A stretch of 51,111 nucleotides of DNA from Candidatus Hermodarchaeota archaeon (GCA_016840065.1 JAEOTB010000115.1:1-51111); one strand, 5' to 3'; positions 8,681 to 18,532 are shown, numbered from the stretch's first letter. Numbers and translations: made by a program. The notes: generated by a model not told the origin, from the letters alone.

Positions 8681-9694
8681 ATGGACCAAGACGTCGTTGT
8701 CAAGGCTTTGATGAAAACAGAAGCTTACGATGTGCCCCCGGAGAAACCAATCAAACTGATCGAGACCCATATATCCTATATTTTCTTGACCGGCAAGTAC
8801 GCATACAAGATTAAGAAAGCGGTGGTCTTTGACTTCCTAGATTTCTCGACTCTAAAGAGCCGAAAATATTACTGTGAACACGAACTGAAACTCAACCAGC
8901 GCATCGCACCAGATATGTATCTAGAGGTTCTACCAATTACGGAGCAGAACGGTGAAATCAAGATTGGAGGCTCAGGTGAAGTTGTGGAATATGTTCTGAA
9001 GATGATTCAGCTACCCCCTGATGGCCTGATGACAGATCAGCTTGAGCGAGGGGAGGTGACAAAGGATATAGTCGACCAGCTTGCTTCTAGCCTTGTGAAA
9101 TTCCATGAAAAGGCTGAAAGTAGCGAACAGATATCCTCCCACGCAATGCCAGACAAGCTAGCTGAGAGATGGAATGAACAATTCAGTCAAACCGAACAGT
9201 TTGTTGGCATAGTTATTGGTCGAAGAGACTTTGACTTTCTTAGGGAGAGCGTCGAGAAGTTCATCGAGAAAAATCAACCAATATTTCTTCAGCGAATCAA
9301 GGAGGGTCGAATTAGACGATGTCATGGCGACCTCCATTCTGGCAACATCTTTGTAATTGATGGACGTCCACAGATTTTTGATTGCCTCGAATTCAACGAG
9401 GCCTACGCCTCCATCGATACCATCGCAGAGGTAGCGTTCTTCGCAATGGATATGGATTACCACGGCAGAAACGATCTTGCAGAGTTTTTCATCGAAAAGT
9501 ACATCGAATACAGCGGTGACAAGGAAGGAAAGGCTCTCCTCAGCTTTTACAAGGCGCACTATGCTTCGGTTCGTGGTATGGTCACATCGCTCCGCCTGAA
9601 GGAGAAGATGGATGCCGACGAAAGAAACCCAATTCGTGAGAAAGCGAGACGGTACTTCAAACTAACACTAGAGTATACAAAGACGCTATCATAG
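8681..9694 (+). CDS. Aminoglycoside phosphotransferase-fold kinase-like protein (COG2187-like)
   Basis: A 337-residue protein with the catalytic core of the APH / protein-kinase-like fold. The catalytic loop RCHGDLHSGNIF gives the H-x-D-x4-N pattern, and the Asp of QIFDCLEFNE stands at the metal-binding DFG-like position. The N-terminal part with HISYIFLTGKYAYKIKK carries a Lys-rich strand in the place of the nucleotide-binding lobe. The layout matches the kinase-like domain of COG2187 proteins, which in bacteria is often fused to an AAA-type kinase; that second domain is absent here. The substrate is unknown. A TATA-like ATTATAAG at 8651-8658 lies close enough to suggest a very short leader. 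Confidence 0.82.
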   Translation: MDQDVVVKALMKTEAYDVPPEKPIKLIETHISYIFLTGKYAYKIKKAVVFDFLDFSTLKSRKYYCEHELKLNQRIAPDMYLEVLPITEQNGEIKIGGSGEVVEYVLKMIQLPPDGLMTDQLERGEVTKDIVDQLASSLVKFHEKAESSEQISSHAMPDKLAERWNEQFSQTEQFVGIVIGRRDFDFLRESVEKFIEKNQPIFLQRIKEGRIRRCHGDLHSGNIFVIDGRPQIFDCLEFNEAYASIDTIAEVAFFAMDMDYHGRNDLAEFFIEKYIEYSGDKEGKALLSFYKAHYASVRGMVTSLRLKEKMDADERNPIREKARRYFKLTLEYTKTLS

Positions 9695-9827
9695 TAAATA
9701 ACAAGAAATCTGAATCTAGTTGAGATTCTCATCCCTGCCTCCTTTATGTTGCCTCCTTCGTAAAGGTTTTTTAGTTTACTTGGTTGGTTTCTTCCAAACG
9801 TGGACTACGCACCGAGGCTACTTGCTG

Positions 9828-12800
9828 ATGTCTGAACATGGCTTTGAAGATGGTGACACTCCCCCTCAGGCTCTAGAAGGTGCGATTTTTCAGGACCCTG
9901 GTTCACCAGGTATTAGAGGAAAGATAAGTTTCTCTTTATCATATGTTCTCCTAGGCCTTCGCCGCAGAAAAACACGTTCCATCAGCCTCCTCCTCGGCGT
10001 TTTAATTGGCGTAGCCCTAGTCTCGTCGGTTTTTGTGTGGACAGACACAGGTGCTCGTGTTTCCACTTATGATTATATTCACTCACAAAGTTTCCATTAT
10101 TCTTGTGTCCAGCAACCACAAATGCCAGTAGACCCTGAGGCAATCCTTCCAATTCAAGGGTTTGTGGATAGTCATCCTACTACTGAATCCTCCCATATCA
10201 TCTATTGGACTATTTGTGTCATCAACCCTGCAGGTGTAATCTCCACTGATATTTACCAGCCTTGGCCTTACCTTGACAATCCTGCTTATCCTCAAAGGGT
10301 CAACCGAAAGGATTGTAGTGCATTATTTGTCGATGACGCGTTTCTTTCAGCTGCAGAACAGTCATTCACGTTCACTGGAGCCTCCCAAATCGACCAGAAC
10401 TCAATACTAGTAAGCCAAGAAGTTGTTAACGATGCGCTATTCTATTTCGGTATGCCAATAGCAATCGGGGACACCATTGACATAGCTGTTGCTCGAAACT
10501 ACGACGGCCCGCAGATAGGAACCATGGAGGATCCTTTGCTTTATGGTGATTTAGATACATTTCTTCTTGAGAACCTAGAGGTTGTTGGCATCTATGACAT
10601 CGAGCCAAGAAATGATATCATGCAACAAGCTATCCCTCAATTGGCTCGTCAAAATTTTGGACCGTTCAGTGGAGTAGAGAATATCTTTGGTTGGAATGAT
10701 GGTATTATCCTCCACCAAGACCTCCTAACCCCAGACAATCGCAATGAGATTGTACGTGAGACACGCTTCCCACGTCTCTTAGTTAAATTATCCTATACTG
10801 GCATTTTTGTACAAGGACTGGATTTTGCGATGGAGATAATTGAATCTACCTTCGGTCAAATCGAGTCAAACTATCGGGTATCAATCAGGGGGCGTCTTGA
10901 GCTTATGGAGCTCGGGGAGTTCATTACAGCTTACAAATCAAGACAGAGCATGATTATCATCCTGTCTCCAATAACAATGCTAAGTGTTTTGTTCACCGCC
11001 TTCGCCTCAACATTGTTCTTAGGAGGTCGAAAATCGGAGTTAGCTCTCCTGCGGTCAAGGGGCGCTAGTTTTCAACAGCTGTATGGAACTCTCCTCCTGG
11101 AATTCGCTATCCTAGCTATTCTTGGACTAGTTCTAGGCAACATGCTAGGTATTGTTATTGGGTGCTTACTCCCATCGTCGACGAGTTTTCTCCAATTCGA
11201 CCTCGATATCTTTTTCCGATTCCTTGCCTTGGCTAATACATCGCCAATCGCCTGGGTAATAGCAAGCAGCATTTGTATAGCACCTTCACTCGCATTTACT
11301 ATTATCACTACAAGATCATTTCTTCACTCTGAATTGTATAGTGCAATTCGTGGAGTTACAGGCCGCGAGTGGTTTAGCTTTAGGACACAGGCCCTATACA
11401 TTCTTGGAACTTGTCTGTTGTTTCTCCCCCTCACTGTCTTTGTACAGTTACTCCGTGTCGAACACGAAGCCGCTGCAGCTTTCGCGTTAGGGGTTTTCGT
11501 TATGACAGTCATTCTTTGGGGCTTACTCTGTGATGTCAGTGCCCGACTGGTTCGCCCCGGTGTTTCAGGTCTTTCACGAATCTTTCGACCCCTTTTCGGT
11601 CAAAAGAGCACAATCTTTGCTAAGAGTGTACGAACACGAAGGCACCGGACTATTCCATTAATGATGATTATGACGCTTACCTTTTCAGTCACAATCTTTT
11701 CAGCCGTTGAAGCCCAATCCTATGACGGCTACATTACACAACAAGTGAAATACTTCATGGGTGGTGACATTCGCATTTATAGTGACCAAGTTCCTGCTTC
11801 TGCGGTGTGGCAGGTATTGAACATACCTGGAATTGATGCTGCCACTGCGGTAATAATGAGAGAGTCTTTCACAGCAACAGAGGATATACTGCTAATCGGT
11901 ATTGATCCAGTAGCTTATGCCCAAACAGGAAACTGGGACTCAACGAGTATGCCCGGATTAGACCCCTACAGTGTACTGCAAGCTCTTGAGACTATGCCAG
12001 ATGCCATAATATTCCCCCAGCACATCGCGAATGCAATAGACCGACATACTGGAGACCAAATAGCAGTCACAACCACTTATATGACAGGTTTTTACACACC
12101 AGCCAGTAACATCAAGACTTTCACTATTGTTGGCGAGGTATACTCAGCGCCTGGTTTTGGGTTTGCTGATGCTGATGACCCTGCTGTAACCCCGACGCCC
12201 TACCCTGGATACGGCTTCCAAGAGAGTAACACCTTTGCTTTCTGTCACATCAACTACTTCCTTTATGAGCTGCCATCTCAAGGAGCGATGGGTGAAATTG
12301 ATGACACGTTCCTTTTCTTCGCTAGTGTTGAGCCTGGAACTGACCGCGAGCAAGTCTTTGCAACCGTTCAAGCACTAGGGTTTACTAGAACAGCGTGGTC
12401 CTCACACTCCTTAGATATTGAGGCGATGTATCCTGGTGCTCACCTCTTCAGCGGCGGTGTGATTAGCCTCCTCTCAATGAGTTTTGTGGCCGCTCTTGCT
12501 CTGGGGCTACTATCCTTGACAGTTTTCGTCAACGTAATGGTTTCAGGCAGAAAGACAGAATATGCTATTATGCGAGCCATCGGAGGCACACGAGGTCAAG
12601 TGACTGCAATAGTTGTTGGCGAGTTTGCGGGTCTTATTCTCGCTACATTCTTTCTTGGTCTCTTGCTCAGCTTTGGATTCTCTTGGCTTCTAATGAACAC
12701 CTTGATCAAGCTCTTCCCACTACCAACGGTACTGCCGTTTGTAATCGTTTGGCCATTACTATTGTTACTGGGGTTAGTGCTCCTTGTTATAGTCGGAATG

Positions 12801-12872
12801 CTAATTGGTATCTGGTTGCCAGCTCGCCGTGCAGGTGCTGTTACAGTAAACAAGATACTGCGCGACCTCTAA
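9828..12872 (+). CDS. Large FtsX/MacB-type permease
   Basis: About 1014 residues when started at the ATG at 9828, which has GAGG about ten bases upstream; the frame is open from a TTG at 9720, but the extra residues do not look like protein. It has the double FtsX arrangement: an N-terminal membrane helix (SLLLGVLIGVALVSSVFV), a large extracytoplasmic domain, a three-helix FtsX block with GRKSELALLRSRGAS, further central helices, a second outer domain, and a C-terminal FtsX block with GRKTEYAIMRAIGGT. Such proteins are permease or mechanotransmission subunits that need an ABC ATPase, for example in lipoprotein or peptide export. No ATPase gene lies nearby. The cargo is unknown. Confidence 0.9.
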   Translation: MSEHGFEDGDTPPQALEGAIFQDPGSPGIRGKISFSLSYVLLGLRRRKTRSISLLLGVLIGVALVSSVFVWTDTGARVSTYDYIHSQSFHYSCVQQPQMPVDPEAILPIQGFVDSHPTTESSHIIYWTICVINPAGVISTDIYQPWPYLDNPAYPQRVNRKDCSALFVDDAFLSAAEQSFTFTGASQIDQNSILVSQEVVNDALFYFGMPIAIGDTIDIAVARNYDGPQIGTMEDPLLYGDLDTFLLENLEVVGIYDIEPRNDIMQQAIPQLARQNFGPFSGVENIFGWNDGIILHQDLLTPDNRNEIVRETRFPRLLVKLSYTGIFVQGLDFAMEIIESTFGQIESNYRVSIRGRLELMELGEFITAYKSRQSMIIILSPITMLSVLFTAFASTLFLGGRKSELALLRSRGASFQQLYGTLLLEFAILAILGLVLGNMLGIVIGCLLPSSTSFLQFDLDIFFRFLALANTSPIAWVIASSICIAPSLAFTIITTRSFLHSELYSAIRGVTGREWFSFRTQALYILGTCLLFLPLTVFVQLLRVEHEAAAAFALGVFVMTVILWGLLCDVSARLVRPGVSGLSRIFRPLFGQKSTIFAKSVRTRRHRTIPLMMIMTLTFSVTIFSAVEAQSYDGYITQQVKYFMGGDIRIYSDQVPASAVWQVLNIPGIDAATAVIMRESFTATEDILLIGIDPVAYAQTGNWDSTSMPGLDPYSVLQALETMPDAIIFPQHIANAIDRHTGDQIAVTTTYMTGFYTPASNIKTFTIVGEVYSAPGFGFADADDPAVTPTPYPGYGFQESNTFAFCHINYFLYELPSQGAMGEIDDTFLFFASVEPGTDREQVFATVQALGFTRTAWSSHSLDIEAMYPGAHLFSGGVISLLSMSFVAALALGLLSLTVFVNVMVSGRKTEYAIMRAIGGTRGQVTAIVVGEFAGLILATFFLGLLLSFGFSWLLMNTLIKLFPLPTVLPFVIVWPLLLLLGLVLLVIVGMLIGIWLPARRAGAVTVNKILRDL

Positions 12873-12936
12873 ATTACCCTATAATATGACACCTGCAAGA
12901 AATTTTTAGGTAAAGAGAAACAAGGCTACACGATAG

Positions 12937-13530
12937 TTGCTAAAGGAGAAGATACCAATACCCGCCCCAAAAATCACTGATGATCACAGGAAGCTCATAT
13001 ACCTTGTCGGAATCTATGCAAACACGTTAGATAAGAGCGCAGACAAGGAGAATTGGTTCAAGGATGGCCCCCTATACGCTACAATCTACGAGTTAACAGC
13101 TGAAGGGATATTCGAGACCTACGATTATGCACCCGTGTCTGTCTTGGGACTGGACGGATTCCACCGGTTCATGAATATTTCCATAGAAGGCAAGGATGAC
13201 CTAGATGATCTGCGAGAACTGGGGCTACTAAACCATATGAAAATCTCCACCACGACATACGGTACTGTAACCGCATATCGGCTATCAAGCGAGGGAATGA
13301 AACATTACGACAAGACTCCAAAGAAGTTCAGAGACCAGATAGACAAACTCGTCCACTGTCCAAAACACAAGAGCAAACTAATGGAAATCGTGTGCATCGC
13401 CTTTGAGAAATATTATTTCCGCTGCCCATCCTGCAACTACGAACGGGAAATCCCGATATTCGAAATCGAAGATGTAAGCTACATCTCTACACCAAGATTC
13501 ATCCGACTACCCTACAGGAAACGCCGCTAA
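12937..13530 (+). CDS. Winged-helix-like protein with C-terminal zinc ribbon
   Basis: About 197 residues, starting at a TTG at 12937; no better in-frame ATG exists, so the exact start is uncertain. The middle (about residues 75-130) reads like a winged helix: DDLDDLRELGLLNHMK, two strands and YRLSSEGMKHYD. It is followed by a zinc-ribbon-like unit with CPKH and, later, CPSC as the two ligand pairs. The last 30 residues are hydrophobic and basic. It lies 24 bases before the coiled-coil membrane protein gene and is probably cotranscribed with it. Possible roles are DNA binding or protein interaction; I do not recognise a named family. Confidence 0.72.
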   Translation: MLKEKIPIPAPKITDDHRKLIYLVGIYANTLDKSADKENWFKDGPLYATIYELTAEGIFETYDYAPVSVLGLDGFHRFMNISIEGKDDLDDLRELGLLNHMKISTTTYGTVTAYRLSSEGMKHYDKTPKKFRDQIDKLVHCPKHKSKLMEIVCIAFEKYYFRCPSCNYEREIPIFEIEDVSYISTPRFIRLPYRKRR

Positions 13531-13554
13531 ACTATGAGAGCACAAATGATGTGA

Positions 13555-15315
13555 ATGATAATGGCTGTACGCGATAAATTAGAAGAACTGATTTTCCTCA
13601 AGAAACCAACCGTAATAATCAGCGAATGGATGCCATGGGGAAATAACCAGATTGCAGCTCTCAACCAGAAACTTGGGTCGATGGAACGCCTAAAGAGCAC
13701 CCTAATGACTGCGCTAGTAGACGAGTTCCCAGAGCAGTCAATATTCGAAAGTGATCCCATTCACTCTGATGTTGTCGTTAAAGATTTTGAGCTCACCCAA
13801 TTTGTAGAGTTTCGTTGCAAGGTCGATTATCCTGAGGCAGCTGGTATCGAGCAAGTTGAAGAGTTTGCTGCGCACATCCATGAACAAGGTCTTGTAGTCT
13901 TTGCACTTGACTTGAATGAAGTTGAAGGGAGAAAAGGGAGAGTCTCCTTAGACCATCTGACGCGTGTAAACGCTGACCTTCTAATGGATTCAAGTCAGAT
14001 TATGGACACATTGCTCGCTCACTCGCAGCTTCGTATGATGGATGTGATGTTCCGAGGTAAATCAAGGAACCGCGGTAAATTCGTGCTTGTTGTGAGTGAG
14101 GGAATTACTCCTCGAAAGAACAAAGCAAGTTCGTATGCAGACGAAGAGGATTACCAGAATGAAATCGAACAAGTTGTAGGAACACTAGAGGCTACGGAGA
14201 CAGTTAGCGATGGTTCCTTTATCTTCATAGGCGATCTCGGCGCCATTGTAACTACAAAGAACTTCTCTAGCCACGAGGAAGTAATGGGACTCTATACTCT
14301 AGTTCGTTCCCTTGATATGTTCATGAACCAGTATTTCTCACGTCTATGGCTTGGCTGGGACGATTCGCTTAAAATCCGACAAATGTTTCTGCACAAAGCA
14401 GACCGGGATCCCACAATGGTCGCAAAGGCAAAAACTGCTCTTTCCAAAGTTGGTGCTGATGCTGTTGTTCTAGAAGCTTTGATGAGCTTTCTAGGAGAAT
14501 CGATAGAATATACTCGTGAACAGATTACCCGCATACTCAAGAAAGCTAAACCAAGGCAAAAGGAGTTTGCTGCTAAGCTTCACCTCCAGAAGTTCTTTGG
14601 CCGTGTTGAAACGCGCATTGATGACGCGGAGAAGGTGGTTGAGGGACTAAAGCGGGAAGTAGAAGGACTACAGGGGCTTGTCACAACACTTGGCGAGAAA
14701 CAGATGCAGAAGGTGTATAACACCTTACAGGACAGCTCCCGGGCAACGGAGGAAATGCTTGCTTCTAGCGAAAGGGGTGCAGTAGCTCTAAACATCATCG
14801 AGATTATCCTAGCAGGCACAATCGCCTTTGATGTCATAGAAACCATGAACACTATTGGTTTTCTAGATACAGTATTTGGCGGTCTGTACCCTCTGGGTAC
14901 ATACATCATTTTTGGTGCGACAATGGTTATCTGGCTAAGCGTTGCCATTGCACTCTATAAATTCATGGAGTATCTCACAAGTCGCCATGAGCCGCTTTTC
15001 TCCATGCAGCTGCGCCTTGAAGCGCCCTGCCATGTGGACCGCCTAGAGAAGTATCTAGCCACCAAGGACATCACAACACTGATTACCAAACAGGACGGCA
15101 TCACAGATGCTACTAAGGCATCCTGGGATGAAGAAGACAAGAGTAAGTGGCTAGGTGAGAAGCCAAAACTCTCTATAGTCTATGATGGCCTGAATGGATA
15201 CATCCTTACTGTCATTGCAGAATTCAAGAACCCGAACATTGACCGTGTAAAGCTCCGAGAGAAACTTCTACAAGAGATGAAGCCGCTCCTCCGAGGTCCA
15301 AACAACTTCACATGA
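13555..15315 (+). CDS. Coiled-coil membrane protein of unknown family
   Basis: A 586-residue protein in three parts. The N-terminal 320 residues form a soluble alpha/beta domain without a motif I can name. Residues about 340-405 are charged coiled coil (ETRIDDAEKVVEGLKREVEGL). Two membrane helices follow at about 415-475 (EIILAGTIAFDVIETM and YIIFGATMVIWLSVAIALY), and a C-terminal 110-residue domain of mixed structure ends the protein. The coil leading into a helix pair recalls CorA-type channels, but the GMN signature of that family is absent. The start may be the ATG at 13555 or the one at 13561. It sits directly after the winged-helix/zinc gene, so the pair may work together. Confidence 0.75.
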   Translation: MIMAVRDKLEELIFLKKPTVIISEWMPWGNNQIAALNQKLGSMERLKSTLMTALVDEFPEQSIFESDPIHSDVVVKDFELTQFVEFRCKVDYPEAAGIEQVEEFAAHIHEQGLVVFALDLNEVEGRKGRVSLDHLTRVNADLLMDSSQIMDTLLAHSQLRMMDVMFRGKSRNRGKFVLVVSEGITPRKNKASSYADEEDYQNEIEQVVGTLEATETVSDGSFIFIGDLGAIVTTKNFSSHEEVMGLYTLVRSLDMFMNQYFSRLWLGWDDSLKIRQMFLHKADRDPTMVAKAKTALSKVGADAVVLEALMSFLGESIEYTREQITRILKKAKPRQKEFAAKLHLQKFFGRVETRIDDAEKVVEGLKREVEGLQGLVTTLGEKQMQKVYNTLQDSSRATEEMLASSERGAVALNIIEIILAGTIAFDVIETMNTIGFLDTVFGGLYPLGTYIIFGATMVIWLSVAIALYKFMEYLTSRHEPLFSMQLRLEAPCHVDRLEKYLATKDITTLITKQDGITDATKASWDEEDKSKWLGEKPKLSIVYDGLNGYILTVIAEFKNPNIDRVKLREKLLQEMKPLLRGPNNFT

Positions 15316-15360
15316 GCTACCCCCAAACAGTTTAATCAATAGACCTACTGAAGTTGGGGT

Positions 15361-16488
15361 ATGGGTTCTGCGTCGGGTTGGGTTGCTAGTCAGTTGCCAG
15401 AGGACGACCTTGAGCTAGGTGGCATCATTGATGTTGATGTGCCGCCTCAAACTGAACGCCATCGGGCAGAGGGTGGGGTTTGGTTTGCCACCAAGAAATC
15501 ACTTCTCCATCTTCACCAAAAGATGTGGAGGAGATGGTCACACGATGATGGTTTACCCGCGCCTTTGTCCGCAATCGCCTGTGGATTATCAGATGCAGTC
15601 TATCTCGGCACAGAAAAGGGAGAAATCTATTCGTGGAGTGGTCCAGAACACCACAAATTGCTAGAACAGATACCAGATACTGGCATTAGTTGCTTACGCC
15701 TTGGTTATCATCGCCAAACCCATCAGCCTCTTCTAGTCGCAGGCTGCGGCACCCCCTACACTCCATCGCATGACAATCTTTGCGTTACCCTTTACGGTGA
15801 TATACTTACATCTAGTGGAAGGGAAAGACGGGGACAAGCCTCTGCCCCTTCAATCGTTCATTCAGAACCCCTGTCAACAGGAACAAGGGGAAGCACCGTT
15901 GATATCACATTTAACGCTGCAGGGATTCCCCATCTGCTCTTTAGAGATAACAGGTATCCTGACAAACCCAGCTTCATCTTTCACCGCCTACGATTCCGAC
16001 GACGTACAAAAGGTGAAGCAAGCATACAATGGCATGCCTTTTCTATTATCAAGACACCTTGTACCACCATCGAGTACATGCGGACACAACGTTCCAGCGG
16101 ACTCTGGGTTGGAACCCCGGGTGGCCTCTACTATCTGAACCCCTCAAAGCATTCCAGCAATCTGGGCATCTTGCTAAACATCCCTTCCACGGGACCCGTA
16201 TACGACATCTTCCAAGACAGCCGCAACTGGCTCTGGGTTAGTGGCCACGAAGGGCTCTTCCTACATGCCAAGAGTAGATGGTGGCGCTTCATCGATCCTC
16301 CTGGTGATATCCTTTTCAAATTGGATAGAATTGTCGAAGACCAGATGGGGAATATCTATGTGGTACGGGGCGATCAGTATTTCTGGCTTAAGTGGTCGGA
16401 CCACTTTGGTAGAGGCGGTGTTTCATTAAATACTCTCAAGAAACTAACTGAGCCTGTTAAAACTACAGCTGCAAGCCTTTCGCTATGA
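15361..16488 (+). CDS. Beta-propeller protein resembling two-component-regulator propellers
   Basis: A 375-residue protein with repeated propeller blades of the type seen in the sensor part of hybrid two-component regulators. Repeats include GVWFATKKSLLHLH, AVYLGTEKGEIYSW, GLWVGTPGGLYYLNP and WLWVSGHEGLFLHA, each with the Trp/Gly strand and a closing hydrophobic strand. No signal peptide, membrane helix or kinase domain follows, so it seems to be a stand-alone cytoplasmic propeller. The ATG at 15361 is preceded by GGGGT (15355-15359) and an AT-rich stretch near 15329. Its ligand or partner is unknown. Confidence 0.75.
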   Translation: MGSASGWVASQLPEDDLELGGIIDVDVPPQTERHRAEGGVWFATKKSLLHLHQKMWRRWSHDDGLPAPLSAIACGLSDAVYLGTEKGEIYSWSGPEHHKLLEQIPDTGISCLRLGYHRQTHQPLLVAGCGTPYTPSHDNLCVTLYGDILTSSGRERRGQASAPSIVHSEPLSTGTRGSTVDITFNAAGIPHLLFRDNRYPDKPSFIFHRLRFRRRTKGEASIQWHAFSIIKTPCTTIEYMRTQRSSGLWVGTPGGLYYLNPSKHSSNLGILLNIPSTGPVYDIFQDSRNWLWVSGHEGLFLHAKSRWWRFIDPPGDILFKLDRIVEDQMGNIYVVRGDQYFWLKWSDHFGRGGVSLNTLKKLTEPVKTTAASLSL

Positions 16489-16531
16489 AAGAAGCTGTGC
16501 CATGACTTTTTAGTTGATTCAAACGAGGGGC

Positions 16532-16945
16532 TTAACCCCATCCACCGTCATCATCTTCTTCTTCCTCGCCTGGGAATCCTGAAAACATAGCGCCGATTAT
16601 TTTTTCTACATATTCTTTGAGTTTGCCGCCAAAAAACATGTCCTTCAGGACCTCGTGCACTCTCTTCATTGATTTTTCATCCTCGAATTTCATTATTAGC
16701 AAACGTTCCTCCTGAATGACCTCTGTTTCAAACTCAACCGGCTCATCAAGAAGAATACCAACCATTCCTTTTAGCCGGTCTCCCTGTAGAAACTCTGAAG
16801 CCTGAGCAGCCTGAGAAGTATCTGCTCCCTCAGAGATTCCCTCTTTGGTGGTGATTCTAATCGTGTGAGTAGAGGAGTCTACTTCCATTTCCATATTTTC
16901 ATTGATTCGTTCTTGTATCTGATCCCAATCGACATCAAAAGACAA
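16532..16945 (-). CDS. Small acidic protein of unknown function
   Basis: A 137-residue, strongly acidic protein ending in a low-complexity tail GEEEEDDDGGWG. Residues 20-35 (HTIRITTKEG) and 70-85 (FETEVIQEERLLIMKF) look like strands, with a helix between and after. The arrangement could be a small alpha/beta fold. It converges with the propeller gene, ending about 45 bases after it. No family is recognised. Confidence 0.6.
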   Translation of the reverse strand: MSFDVDWDQIQERINENMEMEVDSSTHTIRITTKEGISEGADTSQAAQASEFLQGDRLKGMVGILLDEPVEFETEVIQEERLLIMKFEDEKSMKRVHEVLKDMFFGGKLKEYVEKIIGAMFSGFPGEEEEDDDGGWG

Positions 16946-17105
16946 CTGAATAACCTCTTGTTACGGATGAAAGGGTTCTGCTGAGGTGATAGGCATACAT
17001 ACTACCTTAATAATTCTAGTGCTGTCCATAATCCTGCCAATTTCTTTAAGTATCTGACGGAACTAGAATACTACAGCATACCCGACACTGATGAGGTAAG
17101 ATACT

Positions 17106-17444
17106 ATGGCAAAAGTACCAAAAGGCGCATCGCCACGAAAAGTAGCTGAGATACACTACGGTTCAGCGATGAAAGGCGACAAACCAACATGGGAGGCAAC
17201 TCTCACAAAACGAAACCAGACAGGACGCATGTACCGGCACTACTGGGAGGTCTGTGAGCAACGGGCTTCTATTGGATGTTACTACGAGTTTGGAAAAGAA
17301 GATCGAGTTACAGATGACCGGGCTAAGCTTTTCTTTAAACGTTTCAATGCTGATGGCTCTCCACGAGGTCGTCCTGTTCCCATCACACTCAAAAGGGATA
17401 AGGATCAGGGGGGCGAGTGGCGCGTTCATACACCCAGCTATTGA
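17106..17444 (+). CDS. Small basic protein of unknown function
   Basis: A 112-residue basic protein with several aromatic residues (RMYRHYWEVCEQR, GCYYEFGKED). The two cysteines do not form a metal motif. It has no membrane helix. Charge and size would fit a nucleic-acid-binding protein, but no named domain is visible. Its upstream gap (16946-17105) holds nothing I can identify beyond AT-rich promoter-like sequence. Confidence 0.6.
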   Translation: MAKVPKGASPRKVAEIHYGSAMKGDKPTWEATLTKRNQTGRMYRHYWEVCEQRASIGCYYEFGKEDRVTDDRAKLFFKRFNADGSPRGRPVPITLKRDKDQGGEWRVHTPSY

Positions 17445-17548
17445 ACAATCAAACAAGATTTGTTGACAGGGGTTAAGAGGCCTCTGAAATTCACTCTCTG
17501 ACTCAGAAAATCATTCAGGCAATTCAGGTTTCTTTGTGGTGAAAAGTA

Positions 17549-18529
17549 GTGAAGCGTCTTCCTACACTAGTTCTTTATCATCCAGCGATGGCTGAAGAGG
17601 GCTACCCTGTCCTAGCTGGTCGTGTACAGCAAGCTTTTGACTACTTGGAAGAGACCGGGACTTTGCAGGCGTCTCAGGTGATTCATGAGGAGGCGCGGCA
17701 GGTAGACAGTTCACTACTGAACCGAGTGCATACTGAACGCCATATAGCAGGCGTTGGGCGTACCAGTTATGATTTTGCGTCTCGACTCTCAGCAGGTGCA
17801 GCGGTTAGGGCGGGTGAAGCGGTGTGGACTGGTGAAGCGGCTAACGCTTTTGTGTTCACAGGTTGTGCTGGACACCATGCCAGCCGCGACTCAGCCTGGG
17901 GCTTCTGCTACTACAATAACACAGCGTTGCTGGTTCGCCATCTCCAAAAGGCTCATGGCGTTGAGCGTTTCTTCGTTGTAGACACCGATCCACACACGGG
18001 TGACGGCACTCGAGATACTCTTGGCGAGGATTTGGGTGTGTACCATCTTAATTTCTATGCGGCATTCGGGGAGGGTGAAGAGCCCGAGTCAACTCGCCAA
18101 GTTGATGTTCCCTTTCCAAGCAATTGTGGTGACGCGTCGTTTGTTGAGGCGTTACGTAGGTTAGCAACACCCCTCGCAAAAGAGAGTAGAGCTCAGATGA
18201 TTCTTTGGAACATGGGACATGACGCCCATGCCATCGATTATGGTGGCTTCCAGCTTTCGCTTCACGCTTTCCCAGAAATGACAAAACTTCTTCTAGCATT
18301 GGCCGAGGAAGTGTGTCAAGGGCGTTTTATTGTGCTGCTTTCTGGTGGGTCTGAGGAGTACGTCGCCCGTCACACTATCTCGAGTATTATTCGACACCTA
18401 GCAGGGCTTTCCCCCCTCCCTGCTGATACTGGTGAGGAGCCAGCACCTGACACTCCTGAAACTGAGCGGACTGCCCGGAAGCTTGTTGAGAAAATCATCA
18501 CAGAATTAGGTTTCGACACCGAAGAATGA
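17549..18529 (+). CDS. Histone deacetylase-fold enzyme
   Basis: A 326-residue member of the arginase/deacetylase fold. The paired catalytic histidines are in GHHASRDSAWGFCYYNN; the first two zinc ligands are in VVDTDPHTGDGT (Asp-Pro-His); the third Asp is in GHDAHAIDYGG; and a Tyr follows SGGSEE, at the place of the catalytic Tyr. In archaea and bacteria such enzymes deacetylate polyamines, acetoin or protein lysines. The GTG at 17549 is chosen because GGTGA lies about six bases upstream. The C-terminal 45 residues are acidic and may be flexible. The gene converges with the SMC operon, with three bases between the stop codons; whether it acts with that operon is unknown. Confidence 0.88.
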   Translation: MKRLPTLVLYHPAMAEEGYPVLAGRVQQAFDYLEETGTLQASQVIHEEARQVDSSLLNRVHTERHIAGVGRTSYDFASRLSAGAAVRAGEAVWTGEAANAFVFTGCAGHHASRDSAWGFCYYNNTALLVRHLQKAHGVERFFVVDTDPHTGDGTRDTLGEDLGVYHLNFYAAFGEGEEPESTRQVDVPFPSNCGDASFVEALRRLATPLAKESRAQMILWNMGHDAHAIDYGGFQLSLHAFPEMTKLLLALAEEVCQGRFIVLLSGGSEEYVARHTISSIIRHLAGLSPLPADTGEEPAPDTPETERTARKLVEKIITELGFDTEE

Positions 18530-18532
18530 AGG

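Noticed and set aside
9720..9827. N-terminal extension of the FtsX permease from a TTG at 9720
   Set aside because: The extra 36 residues precede a better-spaced ATG and do not match the family; they fall in a likely promoter region.
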